DNA from: Adiantum capillus-veneris
Taxonomy: Eukaryota > Streptophyta > Polypodiopsida > Polypodiales > Pteridaceae
Assembly (NCBI GenBank): GCA_014529385.2
Contig: CM043969.1
Coordinates: 72,380,676-72,444,675 of the forward strand
Reading direction: 5' to 3'
Length of the DNA: 64,000 nt
A program made the position numbers and the translations under genes. Below, one piece after another: positions 1 to 12,556 of this stretch. The notes beneath the pieces are model-generated. The model searched no databases and was not told where the DNA came from. It worked only from the letters and a program-made list of their open reading frames with translations. Position 1 is the first letter of the stretch. Every line of letters starts with the position of its first letter.

Positions 1-20
1 ACACACACACACACACACAC
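1..20. repeat. (AC)n microsatellite at window edge
   Basis: The window opens inside an uninterrupted AC dinucleotide run; its left end lies outside. Confidence 0.95.
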
Positions 21-325
21 ATTATGTAATGTAGGTAAGATAGGCAACGCATTAAATCTAATGGTGGTTTTTGCATTGGCACATCAATCGAGTGTTTGTG
101 TAGGCCAAGAAAGTGTTGAAAATGCTCTTTGTCTTGAGTGTGTCCTTGTTGGGCATAAGCCCAAACTTGTGACTGAATGAGCCCTCCCCCAAGTCATGTG
201 ATTAATAGTGCAATCTCAAAACATTAAAAAGGCAGATATCTCCTTGTAGATGACTTTGATGTAACTCCTTAAAATATCGTCCTCTTGTATAAGGCCTATT
301 TATAATCTCTATCAAGATTAGGAAA

Positions 326-353
326 TCTCTCTCTCTCTCTCTCTCTCTCTCTT
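326..353. repeat. (CT)n microsatellite
   Basis: About 13 CT units in otherwise AT-rich non-coding DNA. Confidence 0.95.
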
Positions 354-822
354 CCTTCATTATTCATGTTTGTGATAGAAGCCATCTTCTCCAATTTTAT
401 AGCTCGTATATCCAATCAGTGTTGGTCAACGTACACCATCCATGTTCATTGATGGACATCTCCCCTGTTGCATAGGGCCTCATGTGGTAATATGCGTATT
501 TCTTCATAGATGTAGATGCATGACTCCCCTTGGGAACATCCTTGGATACACGTGCATAGGGAGCCCAAGTTTAAATTAATAAGTGTAAGGAGGGGATGAT
601 AGAAAGCTAATTGTCATTGAATTGCTTTAAGTTGATTTCTTTAAGGGGCTAGTGATGTGAGAAGAAAGTAATTGGATGCTAGTCATGTTTGGCTTGATTT
701 AAGATGCTATGCACTTGTCACTAATGAAGTGAGAAATGAAGGGCATGACTATGATTGTTTTGGGAGTCCTTGTGAGAAATTGGATGTCTTTTAGAGTCTT
801 TAAAGCCTTACTCTAGATGGTG

Positions 823-1192
823 AATGGAATTAGTTTGAAAGAATGTTGGTAGCAACCAACCTACAAGAAGATTTTCAATTGTATGGAGGCATTATGACTA
901 GAGTTGGGAGTAGGGCTTTGCTTGCATTTTCATGGAAGCTCTTGTTAGCCTGTTAACATTTGTGGAACAAGTAGCTTGAAGTGGCCCTTGCGGGATTGCC
1001 CTATCTTGACTTGATTGTATGGAATTAGTTTGAATACGACAAGACTTTCAATTGTATGGAGGCATTCTGACTAGACTTGGGAGTAGGGCTTTCCTTGCAT
1101 TTTCGTGGAAGCTCTTGTTAGCCTGTAACGTTTGTGGAACAAGTGGCTTTTAAGGGGCCCTTGAGGGATTTCCCTATCTTGACTTGAAAGTA
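823..1192. repeat. Diverged tandem duplication, about 190-bp unit
   Basis: Two adjacent units start with the same ATGGAATTAGTTTGAA string (823 and 1019). They share long stretches such as CAATTGTATGGAGGCATT, GGGAGTAGGGCTTT and GGAAGCTCTTGTTAGCCTG, with scattered substitutions and small indels. Nothing coding was recognised in or around them. From 1 to about 2260 I see no gene. Confidence 0.8.
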
Positions 1193-2328
1193 TTGGTGCA
1201 TGTGAAACCTATGTCATGGTCCGTTGTATGTTGCATGGGAGGGTTCTCTCTTGTATTTGAGACACAAAGATGCTAGCTAGATGAAGAGGAAAAAGCAAGC
1301 AGGAAAAAAAAACTTCATATTTTTATTTTGTGGTTGAAGCTAAAGGTTTTATTTGCAGGTGCATTTACAAGGGTTGAACAAATAAAACGTACCTAATGCA
1401 TGTGTCAAATAGTATGGCACCCTTTAATGCTTAATCGAGAGATATATGCAATAAGACTAGTGTGATGTGAGAGAGATGTGATGCGTTGTCTAAGGACTTA
1501 ATGTAGCCCTAGCAATACACTTAAGTGTAGGCACGATAGCAAAGTGGAATTTTGTTGCAAAAGTTTTTTCACATATATGTCACCATGCACAAGTACATGA
1601 GCGTGTCACTATCTTTGTCGAACTCTTAGTTTCAAGTTTAGACTTTTGACTCTTATGCTCATCTCGTCAAAACATGAGGGGCTTTACTTACATATGCTCA
1701 ATTCTCAAAGTTGTTCTGAAATGGTGCAAGAAAACGTGAAGAACATTATGTACATGCAAGTTGTTTGCGTACAATAGATTTGACTTGAAGCACCGAGTCT
1801 AACATAAGCACTTTTTGGTTTTGGAATGCCCAACCTTTGGTCTTATGCTAGTAAGGTTGAAGCAACTTTGACAAGTTTTGATGGAAGGGCTAAAACATAG
1901 TCTTGAATTTGTGAATCTTTTCATTGTTCGTGTCATTTTACTTATCTGAGGCGGCTTTAGTGATATTTGTGGATTGGCATGTTGTGAGGTTCAAGCAAAG
2001 CTAAGCTGAGATATATGGATAGCTTTAGGCTCAATGAAGCTAAATCCTAGAGTAAGCTTTGTCTTTTCCTTTGTTTCTATTTCTTGATCTATCGCATGTT
2101 CTCGTGGTGATGTGCGGTAGTAGAGAGGTTATAGCTTTAGGCACCCACGTTAATTTTGTAGCTATGTAAGTTACTTAACAATCTTTGGGTTGATTTGGTC
2201 TCTATGTCAAGGTAATACAGTGACCCTTTGATTAGGTCTTGGGTACATGTGTGAAGATTTGAATGTTTTCTTGGGTAGCAAAATTAAATTCTTGCCCTAG
2301 TATTTATCTTGAAGTTGAAGTACTTTCT

Positions 2329-2332
<4 letters not shown>

Positions 2333-2370
<38 letters not shown>
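2333..2370. repeat. (GA)n microsatellite
   Basis: About 18 uninterrupted GA units. The short reading frame running through it encodes only Glu-Arg repeats and is not a gene. Confidence 0.95.
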
Positions 2371-2373
<3 letters not shown>

Positions 2374-2677
2374 AGATTTTATTATCGTCCTTGGAGGTCA
2401 AATATGACCTATGGGACCAAAGTTACATGTGACGTAATATGTGTGCGGCTAATAAATGATTCTCAATGCTCCAAAATTGTGGTGATGAGAGTCGCAATGG
2501 AGAGTGGCTGGGAGAGGAAACTATGTAGGTCCAAGTCATGGCTAAAAATGTGAGGGAAGATTCGTTGTCACTCAAATTCCTTCTTCCCTTATTGGCCTTT
2601 TCCTTGTTTGCTTGCTACTCCAATTGCAGAGCCCTTTGTACCAAGTCATTGACTTTCATAAGCAGTGCTAGTACCTC

Positions 2678-3210
2678 TCATTTTTTGAGTTTCTTTCTTT
2701 TGAATCCACTCAGGAACCACGCACGCATCTGCTTCTCTAAAGGAGGTTTGTTTAGTTGTCTAGTTAGCTCCTTTATATTTTTTACATAACTTTTGACTAA
2801 CAATTTGCCCTGCTTGATCTTGTCCAGGTTGCAGCAGATATCTTTATCCCCATGGTTCTCACTCCAGAGAAATGCCTTTTTCAACTTGCTATAAGTCCAA
2901 AGTTTGCATGTCGGATAATAGTGGTAATACCACTTCTTGGCTGCATCCTTCAAAGTTTGGGAAGTAATCATCCCACTCGTCTTCATCAATATCCTTTAGG
3001 TCTACATATTGTCCAAAGGCCTATATGTGTACATTTGGTTCGTCCTTCCTACCACCTTTAAATGTTGGAAAGAAAATCTTGAGGTCTCTGTATCTTTCCC
3101 CATGTTTTGGACCTATGATAATTTGATTCTTGCTCTCTACATCTGGGTTTTTCCTTGCGATCATATTTATTTTTCCTATGCCTGTGTTTGTTGTAATGAC
3201 CAATATCAAT
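2678..3210 (-). pseudogene. Retrotransposon gag remnant
   Basis: The minus-strand frame at 2989-2678 reads like the retrotransposon gag domain of plant LTR elements: an Ala-Lys-Lys-Trp-Tyr helix start, then a W-x-x-x-L-K-x-A-F-L segment, then L-D-K-I-K-Q-G and V-K-S-Y-V-K-N-I-K-E-L. Upstream frame 3209-3021 (other register) may be the preceding part of the same protein. No LTR, primer site or start codon can be tied to it, so this is a decayed fragment. Its opposite orientation to the pol remnant that follows implies two different insertions or an inversion. Confidence 0.6.
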
Positions 3211-3680
3211 CATTCTAGTGATCATCTATTTCAGTAGCAGTATTAGGTTCATCTCTCTGATATGGTTTTCATGTGATGCTACTCTTTTACTACACCTACT
3301 ACAGTCACTAACATCACTATGCACCTTTGATTTTCCCTTCAGATTCAATTTTCGAGACCCATGCAAATGAGAGAATCTTTCAACTCTCTCTTAATGCCTT
3401 CACCTTGACTAGATTAAATGGTGAGATTCCCCAAGTCCCTCACTATCACTACTCCCAAGATTAACATTAGTTTCATCATTTTGAGATTGAGATCCTTCAT
3501 CAGAGCTCTACTCTGATTCTTTAGCCACTATGTTGATATGGTCCTTGCCCTTAGCAAAGATTGTAATGAGTCTTCTTCCTCACTGAATATCTTGGCGGCA
3601 TTGCGAATATTCAGTTGACTCTGAATTCTAATTGGGAGACTAATTCCTATCAAGAGCTAACTACTTATTAGGTAAGTAGC

Positions 3681-4990
3681 TTGAGAAGTCACTCTACTTA
3701 TTACTTAGAAAAGATTGAATTATTAGGTCATATTATCTCTAAGGCTGGCATCTGCATGGATACCCAAGAGCTTGAGGTAATAAATAGGTGGCTTGAACAA
3801 AGGAACCTACATGAATTAAGAAGCTTTATAGGCATGTGTTCGCATTACAAAAGATTCAATGAAAATTTCTCTTCTGTAGTTGGATCACTCCATAAGCTAA
3901 CCAAGAAGAACATTCAATATCAATGGATTGTGAAAGAGATACAAATTTCCCAATGCTCAAAGAAAATTTAACATCTCAACCTATGCTAGCATTGTTGACC
4001 TATCAAAGCCACTTGTGGTCCATTATGATGCTTGTGGTTCTACTTCACGAAGGGCTTGCCATTGCATATGAGGATTGTTGAGTGTGCTATGAAGAACTCT
4101 TGGCCTTTATGCAAAAGAGTTTCTAGTTGTCTTACATGCTTGGATACATGGGAAGCACTATTTTCTTGGGACGACTTTCATCATACAAATGGATCATAAA
4201 AGCCTTAAGTATCATATGATGAAAACCAATCTCAATGACAAAAAAGTGAGGTGGAAAAAATATATTTTTCAATTTAATTTTAATATAGCTCATATACTCG
4301 AAAAGCCCAATCAGGTAGTTGACTGGGTATCACAAAGACCATGTGCTAATGTTGCATATGTAGCTTCTCACAATGATCTCACATCCATATAGATGAATAT
4401 GCTACCGATTCAAATTTCAAAGATGTTATGTTGCGCCACAACACTTGGGAAGACACAAGAATCATATTTCTTATTCTTTATGGCTTCGACTATGTGTTAC
4501 TCTCTCTTGAAGGGAAAAGGTTATGTTTTGAATGATGTGCCCAACCTTACGCTGCACATCATGGAATTCTAACTACAATGAAAGTAATTTAGACATACCT
4601 TTTATTGGTGAAATTTTTTTGTTTTCTTTTCGGCATATCACTCTCAGAGGGATGACCAAAGGCACATTTCTTGTGCTATTAAAAGCCTATGTAACAAAAG
4701 TAGATCAAGGTAATCAATGGAAAAGTATTTACCTCTTGTAGAATATGCCTACCATAACATTGTCCCTCATTCTATCGGAAAGACACCTTCTAAGGAGATT
4801 AAGGGCATATCAAAGTCCCTCAAATTTTGAAAATTCATGGGAAGATCTTTCGGCTGATGAGTATAGTTGTGAGTTATGCGATGTTTTTGTTAAGATCAAC
4901 CAATTTATATCTATTGCACAACAAAAGTAAAAGGCTTTAGTTGACAAGCATAGAAGAAGTCCTTCAAAGTGATGATGCAACTAGCTATTT
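3681..4990 (+). pseudogene. Ty3/gypsy pol remnant (RT, RNase H, integrase pieces)
   Basis: At 3720-3960 the translation gives the end of a gypsy reverse transcriptase: LGHIISKAGI, then NLHELRSFIGMCSHYKRF, then LTKKNIQ. At 4150-4340 RNase H signatures follow (HGKHYFLG, MDHKSLKY, then a K-P-N-Q-V-V-D-W-V-S end like the VVADALS motif). At 4700-4850 the integrase C-terminal part can be read in shifted frames ([11 protein letters not shown], then S-I-G-K-T-P). Several frameshifts and stops break it and the polymerase core is missing. No LTRs are visible. Confidence 0.8.
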
Positions 4991-5471
4991 AGGGATGCTA
5001 ATCGCATCATAAATTCTAACACATACATAATCCCTAGCATATACACCACTAATGAGATAATTAAGGTGGCAAGAAAATGGAGAAAGTTGGAGAGAGAATA
5101 GTAATGTATAATCTCAATCAAAAAACTAATTACAATGCTTGTATCATAGCCTTTTTATAGGCATACAGAGGTTGACATAATATCTATAATCCACACTACT
5201 ATTGGGCCATGTAGGCATCCTATTTGTAAGGATGGCATGTTACATGGTGTCTAGTATATTCCACTAACTAAGGGGTGTTCATCATGTTGTGAATGCACCC
5301 CTCTTTTGAAAATTCCCCTCTTACAGGTGTTACATGCATCAGTTAGTGGGAAGGTCTTACCTTTATTGAAGCAGCGTCTTACCTCAATTGAAGCATTGTC
5401 TAGTCCCAATTCTATATGCATAATGCATATGGAAGGTCTTACCCTTAGCGCTTACTCTTAGCAATGATAGA

Positions 5472-5960
5472 TTATTTATGTTGTGCAAGGTAATAAATGA
5501 ATGAATTTATAACATCTAGAGAATTTGTATTGTGGTAGATGCTCGATGAATATATTTTCCATATTATTTTTTGTAGAACATTGTGAGCATTGGATCTCCT
5601 TTGCTTGAAGTCGTTCACGAACATACTAATAATGGATTTCAATATGCTTAGTGTGATCATGAAAGATTGGAATCTTTCCAATGGCAACTGCACTTTTACT
5701 ATCATTATGAATGGTAATTGGATCCTTGGATGCAATGCATAGATCTATCACTCACCTTCTTAACCATAGAGCTTCCATAATGGTGGTGAAGATGGCATAA
5801 TATTCAGCTTCACATGTGGAGGTGGCAACAATTGTTTGTTGTTTACAATGCAATGATATACAAGCATTGTTTAGTAGAAAGCAATTGCCACTTGTAGATT
5901 GATTGTAAGGGTGCATGCAATATTGGCCAGGCATTGCCCATCTCTCATTAACCATATTCT
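5472..5960 (-). pseudogene. Ty1/copia RNase H remnant
   Basis: Frame 5955-5752 contains the copia RNase H hallmark: STSGNCFLLNNACIS, then QQTIVATSTCEAEYYAI and EALWLRR. After a shift, the segment down to 5472 continues with DPITIHNDSKSAVAI and HTKHIEIHY, the usual end of copia pol. Only this terminal piece of the polyprotein is present; RT, integrase and gag are absent. It is AT-rich like its surroundings and clearly inactive. Confidence 0.8.
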
Positions 5961-6032
5961 TTAATACAAAAAAACATAAGGAGCGGTGGACAATTATCCA
6001 TTACACTCGCGACGCATTTGCTCGTCCGCAAG

Positions 6033-6044
6033 TGGTATCAGAGC
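6033..6044 (+). other. Orphan primer-binding site of an LTR retroelement
   Basis: TGGTATCAGAGC matches the initiator-Met tRNA 3' end used by plant LTR elements. It sits two bases after a sequence ending in CA (6030), as expected just downstream of a 5' LTR. No matching 3' LTR or coding part was found in the window. Confidence 0.6.
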
Positions 6045-6099
6045 AAGGCAATTTCCCGATTCGGATCCGACGGCAGCGTGTGCACAAGCTTTGTTCTTG

Positions 6100-8580
6100 A
6101 GCTAAGGCTCAAAGCCTTGGTGGAGTGAGATCCAGCGTTTGCACGGGAACTCAACTATGCAACGAATGCAGCTTTAGGCATCATGAAAATAAAGCATGAG
6201 TAGCAATCCCAGTAGTTCAACACACTGTTTAGACAATAGCATTTGAAATCTCTCAAGCAATGTCATAAGGTTAAAAAAGGCTACAAAATTGTTGGCATTT
6301 TGCAAAAACAGTAGCGTTAAATTCATCCATTAGGACTTGTTTGGGATCTTCTTGGGCCCTTTAAATTGGACGCTTAGTGAAGTGCTTAAAATGTTGATGA
6401 AAATTTGACCAAGTTAATGGCATAGGCCTAAAATACATATTTGCATTTCTTCTAAAAAGAATATAGGTCTCACTCATATCTAGTCACCAAATCCTCTCAG
6501 CTTTTAGGGTGTTGGTGCAGTCCCACATACCACTCCCCCACGTTTGAATTTGAAAATTTTTGTCATTTTTTCCTCCCCTCTTTTGGAGGTGTTGCAAATG
6601 CCTTTCTCTCTCTACATCCTCTCTCTAAAACTAGTTTGGAGGGTTATGCTTGGGTTTAGGCTTCTTTTTCCTCTATATAAATCCATAGCCTACATATCTG
6701 AAGCTCCTCTACCTTCCTCACTCTCTCCACCCTCTCTCTCTCCCTTGTAATAGCTCACCATAGCTCTTTCTCTCTCTATTGTGCATTGGTGCAAACTTGC
6801 ACATCCTTACAAGCTCCATCTCCATCTCCAGCTCCACCTCTACCTCCATCTCCAGCTACAATGCTACGCGAGACATCACCAACAAGCCTTCGAAGTTCAT
6901 ATTATATGTCGATTTGGAGCATGAATATTCAACTTTGCGAAGCAATTGAGATAGTGGGTCTATTCCGATGGACATGCTACGATTGCAAGAGAGGAAAGCC
7001 ATTGACCTTTGGACGGAAGGATCAATTTACCCCCTTGATCCTCAGACAGGTACATCAACACCATTTCGCAACATCACGTAGCTCTTACTTTTTTTGGGTG
7101 ATGGCTTCCACGGATTGTTAGGCTATTTCTAGAGGCTTTACACTTTGTACTTGCAAGAGCTCTCGACACTTAATCAAATTCAAACAAAACTAGACATGCT
7201 ACAAGTTGCAAGCTTAGTTGAAAAGAAACAGCTTCAAACATCAACCTTCACAGCAAAGGAGGAATTCATGGTGCAAATAGTTAACACTAGGTTGGTAATG
7301 GGACACTTTGATGTCCTGTTAAGTGACCATTTTCCTTGAATTATGTCAAGAGTTTCAAAATGGATTTTGAGGTGCTATCTGTCTAAAAAGTTGTCTCATG
7401 AGCTGAAAAAAACTTGACATTTTTTTGGAATATCAATTCCATCTTTAACCTTGTCCTTGCACAACATTTCACAACCTAAACTGTGTGAAAAAACGGGTCC
7501 TATTTTTGGCTTTTTTCAACTTTTTGCAACTATACCACTCTAGAATTCATGTTTGTGAGGTCTATAATGCTAGAGAACTATCTTTAGTAGTCCTCAACAT
7601 GGCTTGATGCTTCTAGGAAGAAATAAATGTTAAGGTTGTAAGTTATGACCAAATTACAAAAATTGTCAAATCCTGTTATTTAGCCAATTTTAGCTCTTCT
7701 ATGATTTTTTTGGTGGCTTTCATGATATCCAAATGCAGTTTTGACTTTCTATGTCGCATATTGTAACCTAAAGCTAATATTCCTTGAGTTTTGGGGCACC
7801 TAATACCCTATTTTGCATAGTAGACAACGATGGTTGATTTTTTCAATTATAGAAGAAAACGAAACATTCTAGTATATCAAGTATAGCTTTTTCAATATTG
7901 TTAGTTTCTTGTGACAACTACATGCATTTTGTAGGTAGTAACCATATCTAGTCATAAGGATCAAATTTGGCTAGATATTGAATAGTTTTTATGGGATTCT
8001 ACAACTCATAATGTTGAACCCAGTTTTTTCATGTTTGCTGTATTTAGCACTTCATCTTTGTCCCCAAGATTCCCCTTGGTAAGAGATGTATTATTCTTTT
8101 GACATGCTCCGTGGCTCCTTATGAACCTAAAGGACAATAGGAAACTAAGAAAACATGCATATATTATTTTTATTGAGCGTGGCTATAGAAACTTTGATGA
8201 TAGGTTTGCAGAATGGTAAAAATTCAACTTTTTTGTACCTATTTCTTTTGGCAAAACAAAAAATAGTGAGTGAGAATCAATCATATGTTCTGATCACCAA
8301 CCCATTGAAGTTAACTAGGCAATTTATCTCAAGTCCTACAAAAATCCCTAATCTTAGTTGTATGCAACAAAACGTAAGAAATGACTGTTTTGATGAAAAT
8401 GTATTGGTCCATCAACTTTGGAGGCTTGGTGTGACCAAAAGATGAGAAATTTTACAAGTTTCTTATTTTTTCCATGTGTAGTAGGCCTTGAACTATAACC
8501 TCATGAAAGGATTTTACAAAATGAGTGGATCTACTATGGTTTTGGAGGTTTTTTTCAAAACCCTGAAAGGACACTTTTAT
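6100..8580. other. No gene recognised
   Basis: AT-rich sequence with short frames only. A TATA-like TATATAAA at about 6675 is followed by pyrimidine-rich DNA, resembling a promoter or LTR leader, but no coding region with recognisable similarity follows it. Confidence 0.5.
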
Positions 8581-8633
8581 GTCCTGTTAGGTTACCAACC
8601 TAGTGTTAAAGGAAGCAAATTGTAGAGCCGAAG

Positions 8634-10775
8634 GTGAATCTTGACAACAATAAAGAAAGCATCAATCAGGTTGTAGAAAATTACATGCGTCTTTGGCATT
8701 CCACTCAAAATTTTAGACGGCGTGTCGACCACTTTACTCACCTTCCTACGAGATTCAAAAAGAGACAACGAAAGCGCAAGGCTATGGGGCTCCTTGTTAA
8801 ACATGGAGGCACTCATAAGAGACGTGTGCGCCAAACGAGGTAGTTGTAGGTTGTAAGAGTGTAATTTGTTAGTAGAATTTAGTAATTGACTCCTTTTCCA
8901 TTTATTTTTGCGGAAGCAATTCTAGGTTGCAACAGTACCATGGAGTCGGTCAAGGCGTCCATACTTTGGCACGTGGTTGATGAGAAAGACATTATGAATA
9001 TGATCTCTGATCCCGCACCTGCTACATTGCAACAATCCCTTCAGAAACTATTGCTGAAGGAATTTTAAAATATTATTCCCCCTTGTGACATGCTTATAGT
9101 GTGCGACTCAATTGGGATCAATGATAAGGGGTACAAAGCATTGTATACATGCATAATAGGGCATCTGCGTACTAAGGGAATGGCTCGATCAATGTTACCA
9201 ACCCCATACAATATGGTTATGGCAAGAAAAACCACAAACAATGACATTTCTACCCTGCTAGGTGGATACAAGTGGATGGATGGCAACATGCCAATGTCCT
9301 CAAAGAGTTTTGTTTACAACAGTTTTAACAATGTTTACATTGAAGTAGAAGCCATGCAACAAGCTATGATCCAATATTACGATATCACAATAGAGGAGAC
9401 AGGTGGAAAAGCTATATTTGTGTTGAAATTAGATGAATGTTAGGTTGTCAAAGGCCAGAGGGTGGAGCACACAAGCCTCACACTCATGAGCAGGGCACTG
9501 GTGGGAAAGAGGTTAATATGTGAAGAGGCGGCCGAGTCGCTTGTTGGCAGGAGGCGGCAAAGGCAAGATTTTTATGGGGTGCAATTAGAGAAGAACATAT
9601 GGTGGCAAGCGACATGGGCACTCCCACACGAGGACCATGACAGTTTGAGCTGGTATTTCAACCGTTCAGGTATTCAAGAGACAATAGATCGACAATGCAA
9701 TGGGGAACTCCTTAATCTACCTGGCATTGGCGACTTTGAAATAGAGTGGCACCTTGGTGGCGACTTCAAGACCCTAAAATGCATGTTGGGCATTAAGGGT
9801 AGTGCAAATACTTTATTTCCATGCATTTTTTGTTGCCATGCAAAGATGCTGAAGGATGCGTTAGGAAAGGGCACAAGGGTCAGAAGATCAAAAGTCCGCA
9901 AGCAAGCAGGGGCTAAGAGCCCAAACGATAATGAAAAGGCAAGTGGGGGGGATGTGTGGTTCAATGGCATCTTTAATTGCAACCAAAGCAATCCACCATC
10001 TCATGCAGAGGAGGATCCAAATTGGCATCCCATTCTTTCAATTCCCCTTAATCAAGTGCATGTGTGTTCCTTGCATTTGAGACTTAGAATTTTGGACAAG
10101 TTGCTAATTCTCCACATAAATTATGCATGGAACATGGAGCCAAAGTCGCGGAGAGAGGAAATGCATTCGAACGCTTGAAACAACTTTGTTATGGTGGGGC
10201 TTCACTCCGGTGCAGTAACCCTCTCAAAGGACCACCCAGCAACCACGCAGGATAACCCTAATAAGATATGTATGGGTGGGCCAAAGGCAAGACACTTGCT
10301 TTCAAGCTATGGTGAGGCTCAAATCCATACTCCTTTTTAGATATGGAAGTAGGTGTGTGACATAACAACCTACCTTGGAAATGAGGCAGCACTAGGGATG
10401 AAGAGAGCACGTGTGTGGGAAGCATGCAATGAGATGATGAGGCTTCCTGAGCAGCCGCACCTTAGTAAAGATGAGATACAATCATTCAAGGTGTCTATTA
10501 ATAAATTTACGGAGCTAAAGGTCGATGCATGGGGCGAAACCCATAGCACACATTACATGCATAGCATGTTCGTCCACGTTCCATACTTTCTTGACGAGTA
10601 TGAATCCCTTGCACTTTGGAGCAATCAAGGGATGGAAAGGTCACTCTATCAGGCAAAGGCTGCCTATTTTAAGAGCACTTATCATGGTGGTGGAAAGATC
10701 CGCAGCAACGCGTTTCACAAGATGTTCAATTGTTTCTATTGTGCACTAACCGATAGGAAGAACCAAAGGGCATGA
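8634..10775 (+). pseudogene. Transposase-like protein of unrecognised family (pseudogene)
   Basis: From 8886 to 10775 one reading frame stays coding-like while crossed by stops, including 9066 (TAA), 9441 (TAG) and 10176 (TGA). Distinctive segments are FVLKLDEC/VVKGQ around the 9441 stop, EWHLGGDFKTLKCMLGIKG with PCIFCCHAKM (about 9750-9850), a QVHVCSLH-x-R-L-R-I-L-D-K-L-L block (10053-10110), and WSNQGMERS with YHGGGKIRSNAF (10618-10720). A basic frame at 8634-8843 may be its first exon. Acidic residues in KLDE, GGDFK and QGME could form a DDE-type triad, but that is a guess. I do not recognise the family and call it transposase-like from context and motif style only. No terminal repeats were located. 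Confidence 0.5.
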
Positions 10776-10887
10776 GGCAACTTGTCTCTTAGGCGCCATA
10801 TTGTGAAAGTGGTGAGTGTGTGACGAATGCAAGGATACCATGGGTCGAATGCACACGAGAGAGCATCGACATGGAGGAGAGATTGCT

Positions 10888-10948
<61 letters not shown>
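10888..10948. repeat. (CT)n microsatellite
   Basis: About 30 CT units immediately upstream of the histone-like gene, where it would lie in the 5' leader. All frames across it are low-complexity artefacts. Confidence 0.95.
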
Positions 10949-10951
<3 letters not shown>

Positions 10952-10980
10952 TCTCCTCCTCCATACTCTCACCTCCCGCC

Positions 10981-12037
10981 ATGGAAACCAACAACCAAGA
11001 AACCAACAACGTCCCGGAGAACTTGGACAACATCAGACTTCAGCATAGGTCAACGATACCAAACATTGACCAACTACAACAATTGAACAAAGAGATAGAG
11101 CGCTTGTTGCAGACCAAGAGCGAGCTCCAAGAGCAAACAAACTTTGATCAGGCTCAACAAGATATTCAGAGGGATGCAAGAGTTTTATGAAGAGGAAGAG
11201 AAGTATTTGATCCCAGAAACAAAGAGGACTTACAAGATGCTCCAAGAGCGACGATACCCACATGACAAAATTGATGAGGTCTTGAGCACAGAGGTTAATA
11301 CAAAGTACAAGAGCCGTTGGGACTCACAACTACTCACAGATGAGTAGGTGGTCAATCTCATAGAGAAGGTTTGTAATAGCACGATTCAAGAAATCTATAG
11401 CAACGTGAGGAGGATGGAAGAAGAACGACGAAGGGCAAGGATGGAAGAGGCAAGCTACCTTGCAAGAGAGAGAGAGAGAGAGAGAAGAAGCAAAAAAGAG
11501 AGCGGAGGAAAGGCCAAGAAGGCCACACAAAAGAGTCTCAAGAAGCTGCCCCAGAAGAGTCCAAAGAAGGCCAAACAACTGCGAGTGAAAGTAGTCATGC
11601 ACCAAGAGGGAAGACTCTGAAGAAGAGAAAGAATCCTCCACAAATTGCAAAGGAGGCCAACAAGTGTGATGAGAGGTGCAAAAAGTACCACAAAGATAAT
11701 GCCCCCTGGGCTCGCACTGCCCAGCCTCCACCACCACCACCTCTCAAGAAGAACAATCGTTGGAGACTTGACACATGTGCATTGCATGAAATTCGCAAGT
11801 ACCAGAAGAGTACACAACTTATCATCCCTAAGGCCCCATTTTCCTGGCTCATGAAAGAGATTAAGGGTGAAAGCAGCAGCACTAGGTGCATTGCAGCAAG
11901 CAGTGGAGGATATCATTGTATCCCTCTTACAAGACACCGTTTTGGCAATGGCCCATGCTAAGCATGTGACTATTAAGCCCTCGGATATGAACTCAGCACT
12001 TCGCCTACGTGGTGATGGTTGCTTTTGTAAAACCTAG
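10981..12037 (+). pseudogene. Coiled-coil protein with histone H3-like fold (frameshifted)
   Basis: The ATG at 10981 lies in a good context (CCGCCATGG). The first part (to about 11165) is a Q/E/L-rich coiled coil. A shifted frame continues with E/K/R-rich helix (11165-11480) and a lysine-rich stretch (KKATQKSLKKLPQKSPKKAK). A third register gives a Cys/His and proline patch (about 11660-11745) and then a histone H3-like fold: ALHEIRKYQKST, PFSWLMKEI at 11776-11862, and, after one more shift, ALGALQQAVEDIIV, HAKHVTIKPSD and ALRLRG up to the stop at 12035-12037. These match H3 helices alphaN, alpha1, alpha2 and alpha3. Loop 1 is about ten residues shorter than in normal H3. The breaks mean it is decayed or misread here; an exon structure could restore some of it. 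It lies between the transposase-like pseudogene and a convergent gene. Confidence 0.65.
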
Positions 12038-12271
12038 ATAGGAAAGCCATTGTAACTTCTCAAGCGGCATCTTTGCCAGCTTTATCATGTAACTGTTTTG
12101 AAAATGAAATTATAATATCTATGTTGGGCAATTGCAATGTATTGTTTGAAATTTTACGCTTGTATTGCTTATGGATTCGAATGTTGTTACTTGGGTCAAT
12201 TTCTCTAATCAATCCGTTCTCGAGGTCTATGTGAGCTGGAAATTAGAAATATGGGCTAACGTGGCCATCTC

Positions 12272-12410
12272 GAGCCCCACAGGCCGTAAGAACCCCATCG
12301 CCATGCACATGGCAAAATATTCAGCCATTCCGTGGCCTCGTGTGCCACAAAATGGCTCAATATTTCGCCATGTGCATATGGTGACAAGGTTCATATGGCC
12401 CATGGGGCTC
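12272..12410. repeat. Foldback palindrome, copy 1
   Basis: The two halves are imperfect reverse complements. GAGCCCCACAGGCCGTAAG on the left pairs with the right end CATATGGCCCATGGGGCTC, and TGCACATGGCAAAATATT pairs with AATATTTCGCCATGTGCA. The structure has almost no loop. Short flanks are shared with copy 2. Confidence 0.8.
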
Positions 12411-12556
12411 AACTAGGGCAAGAAGACATCATGTTAGTATGCAAATTTCTCGTGAAGCACATTGAATCCGCAAGGTGCTCATAAAAAATGTTTCTACGCT
12501 CGTGGGATCGGTATTATCTAGAAAGTAGTAAATGCAACTCATGTGGTGCCCATCTC

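Noticed and set aside
10736..10972. Arg-Glu repeat protein on the minus strand
   Set aside because: Encoded by the (CT)n microsatellite; no other support.
11330..11937. Overlapping minus-strand frames with Leu/Ser/Phe-rich protein
   Set aside because: They are shadows of the Lys/Glu-rich coiled-coil and histone-like sequence on the plus strand, where protein similarity is clear.
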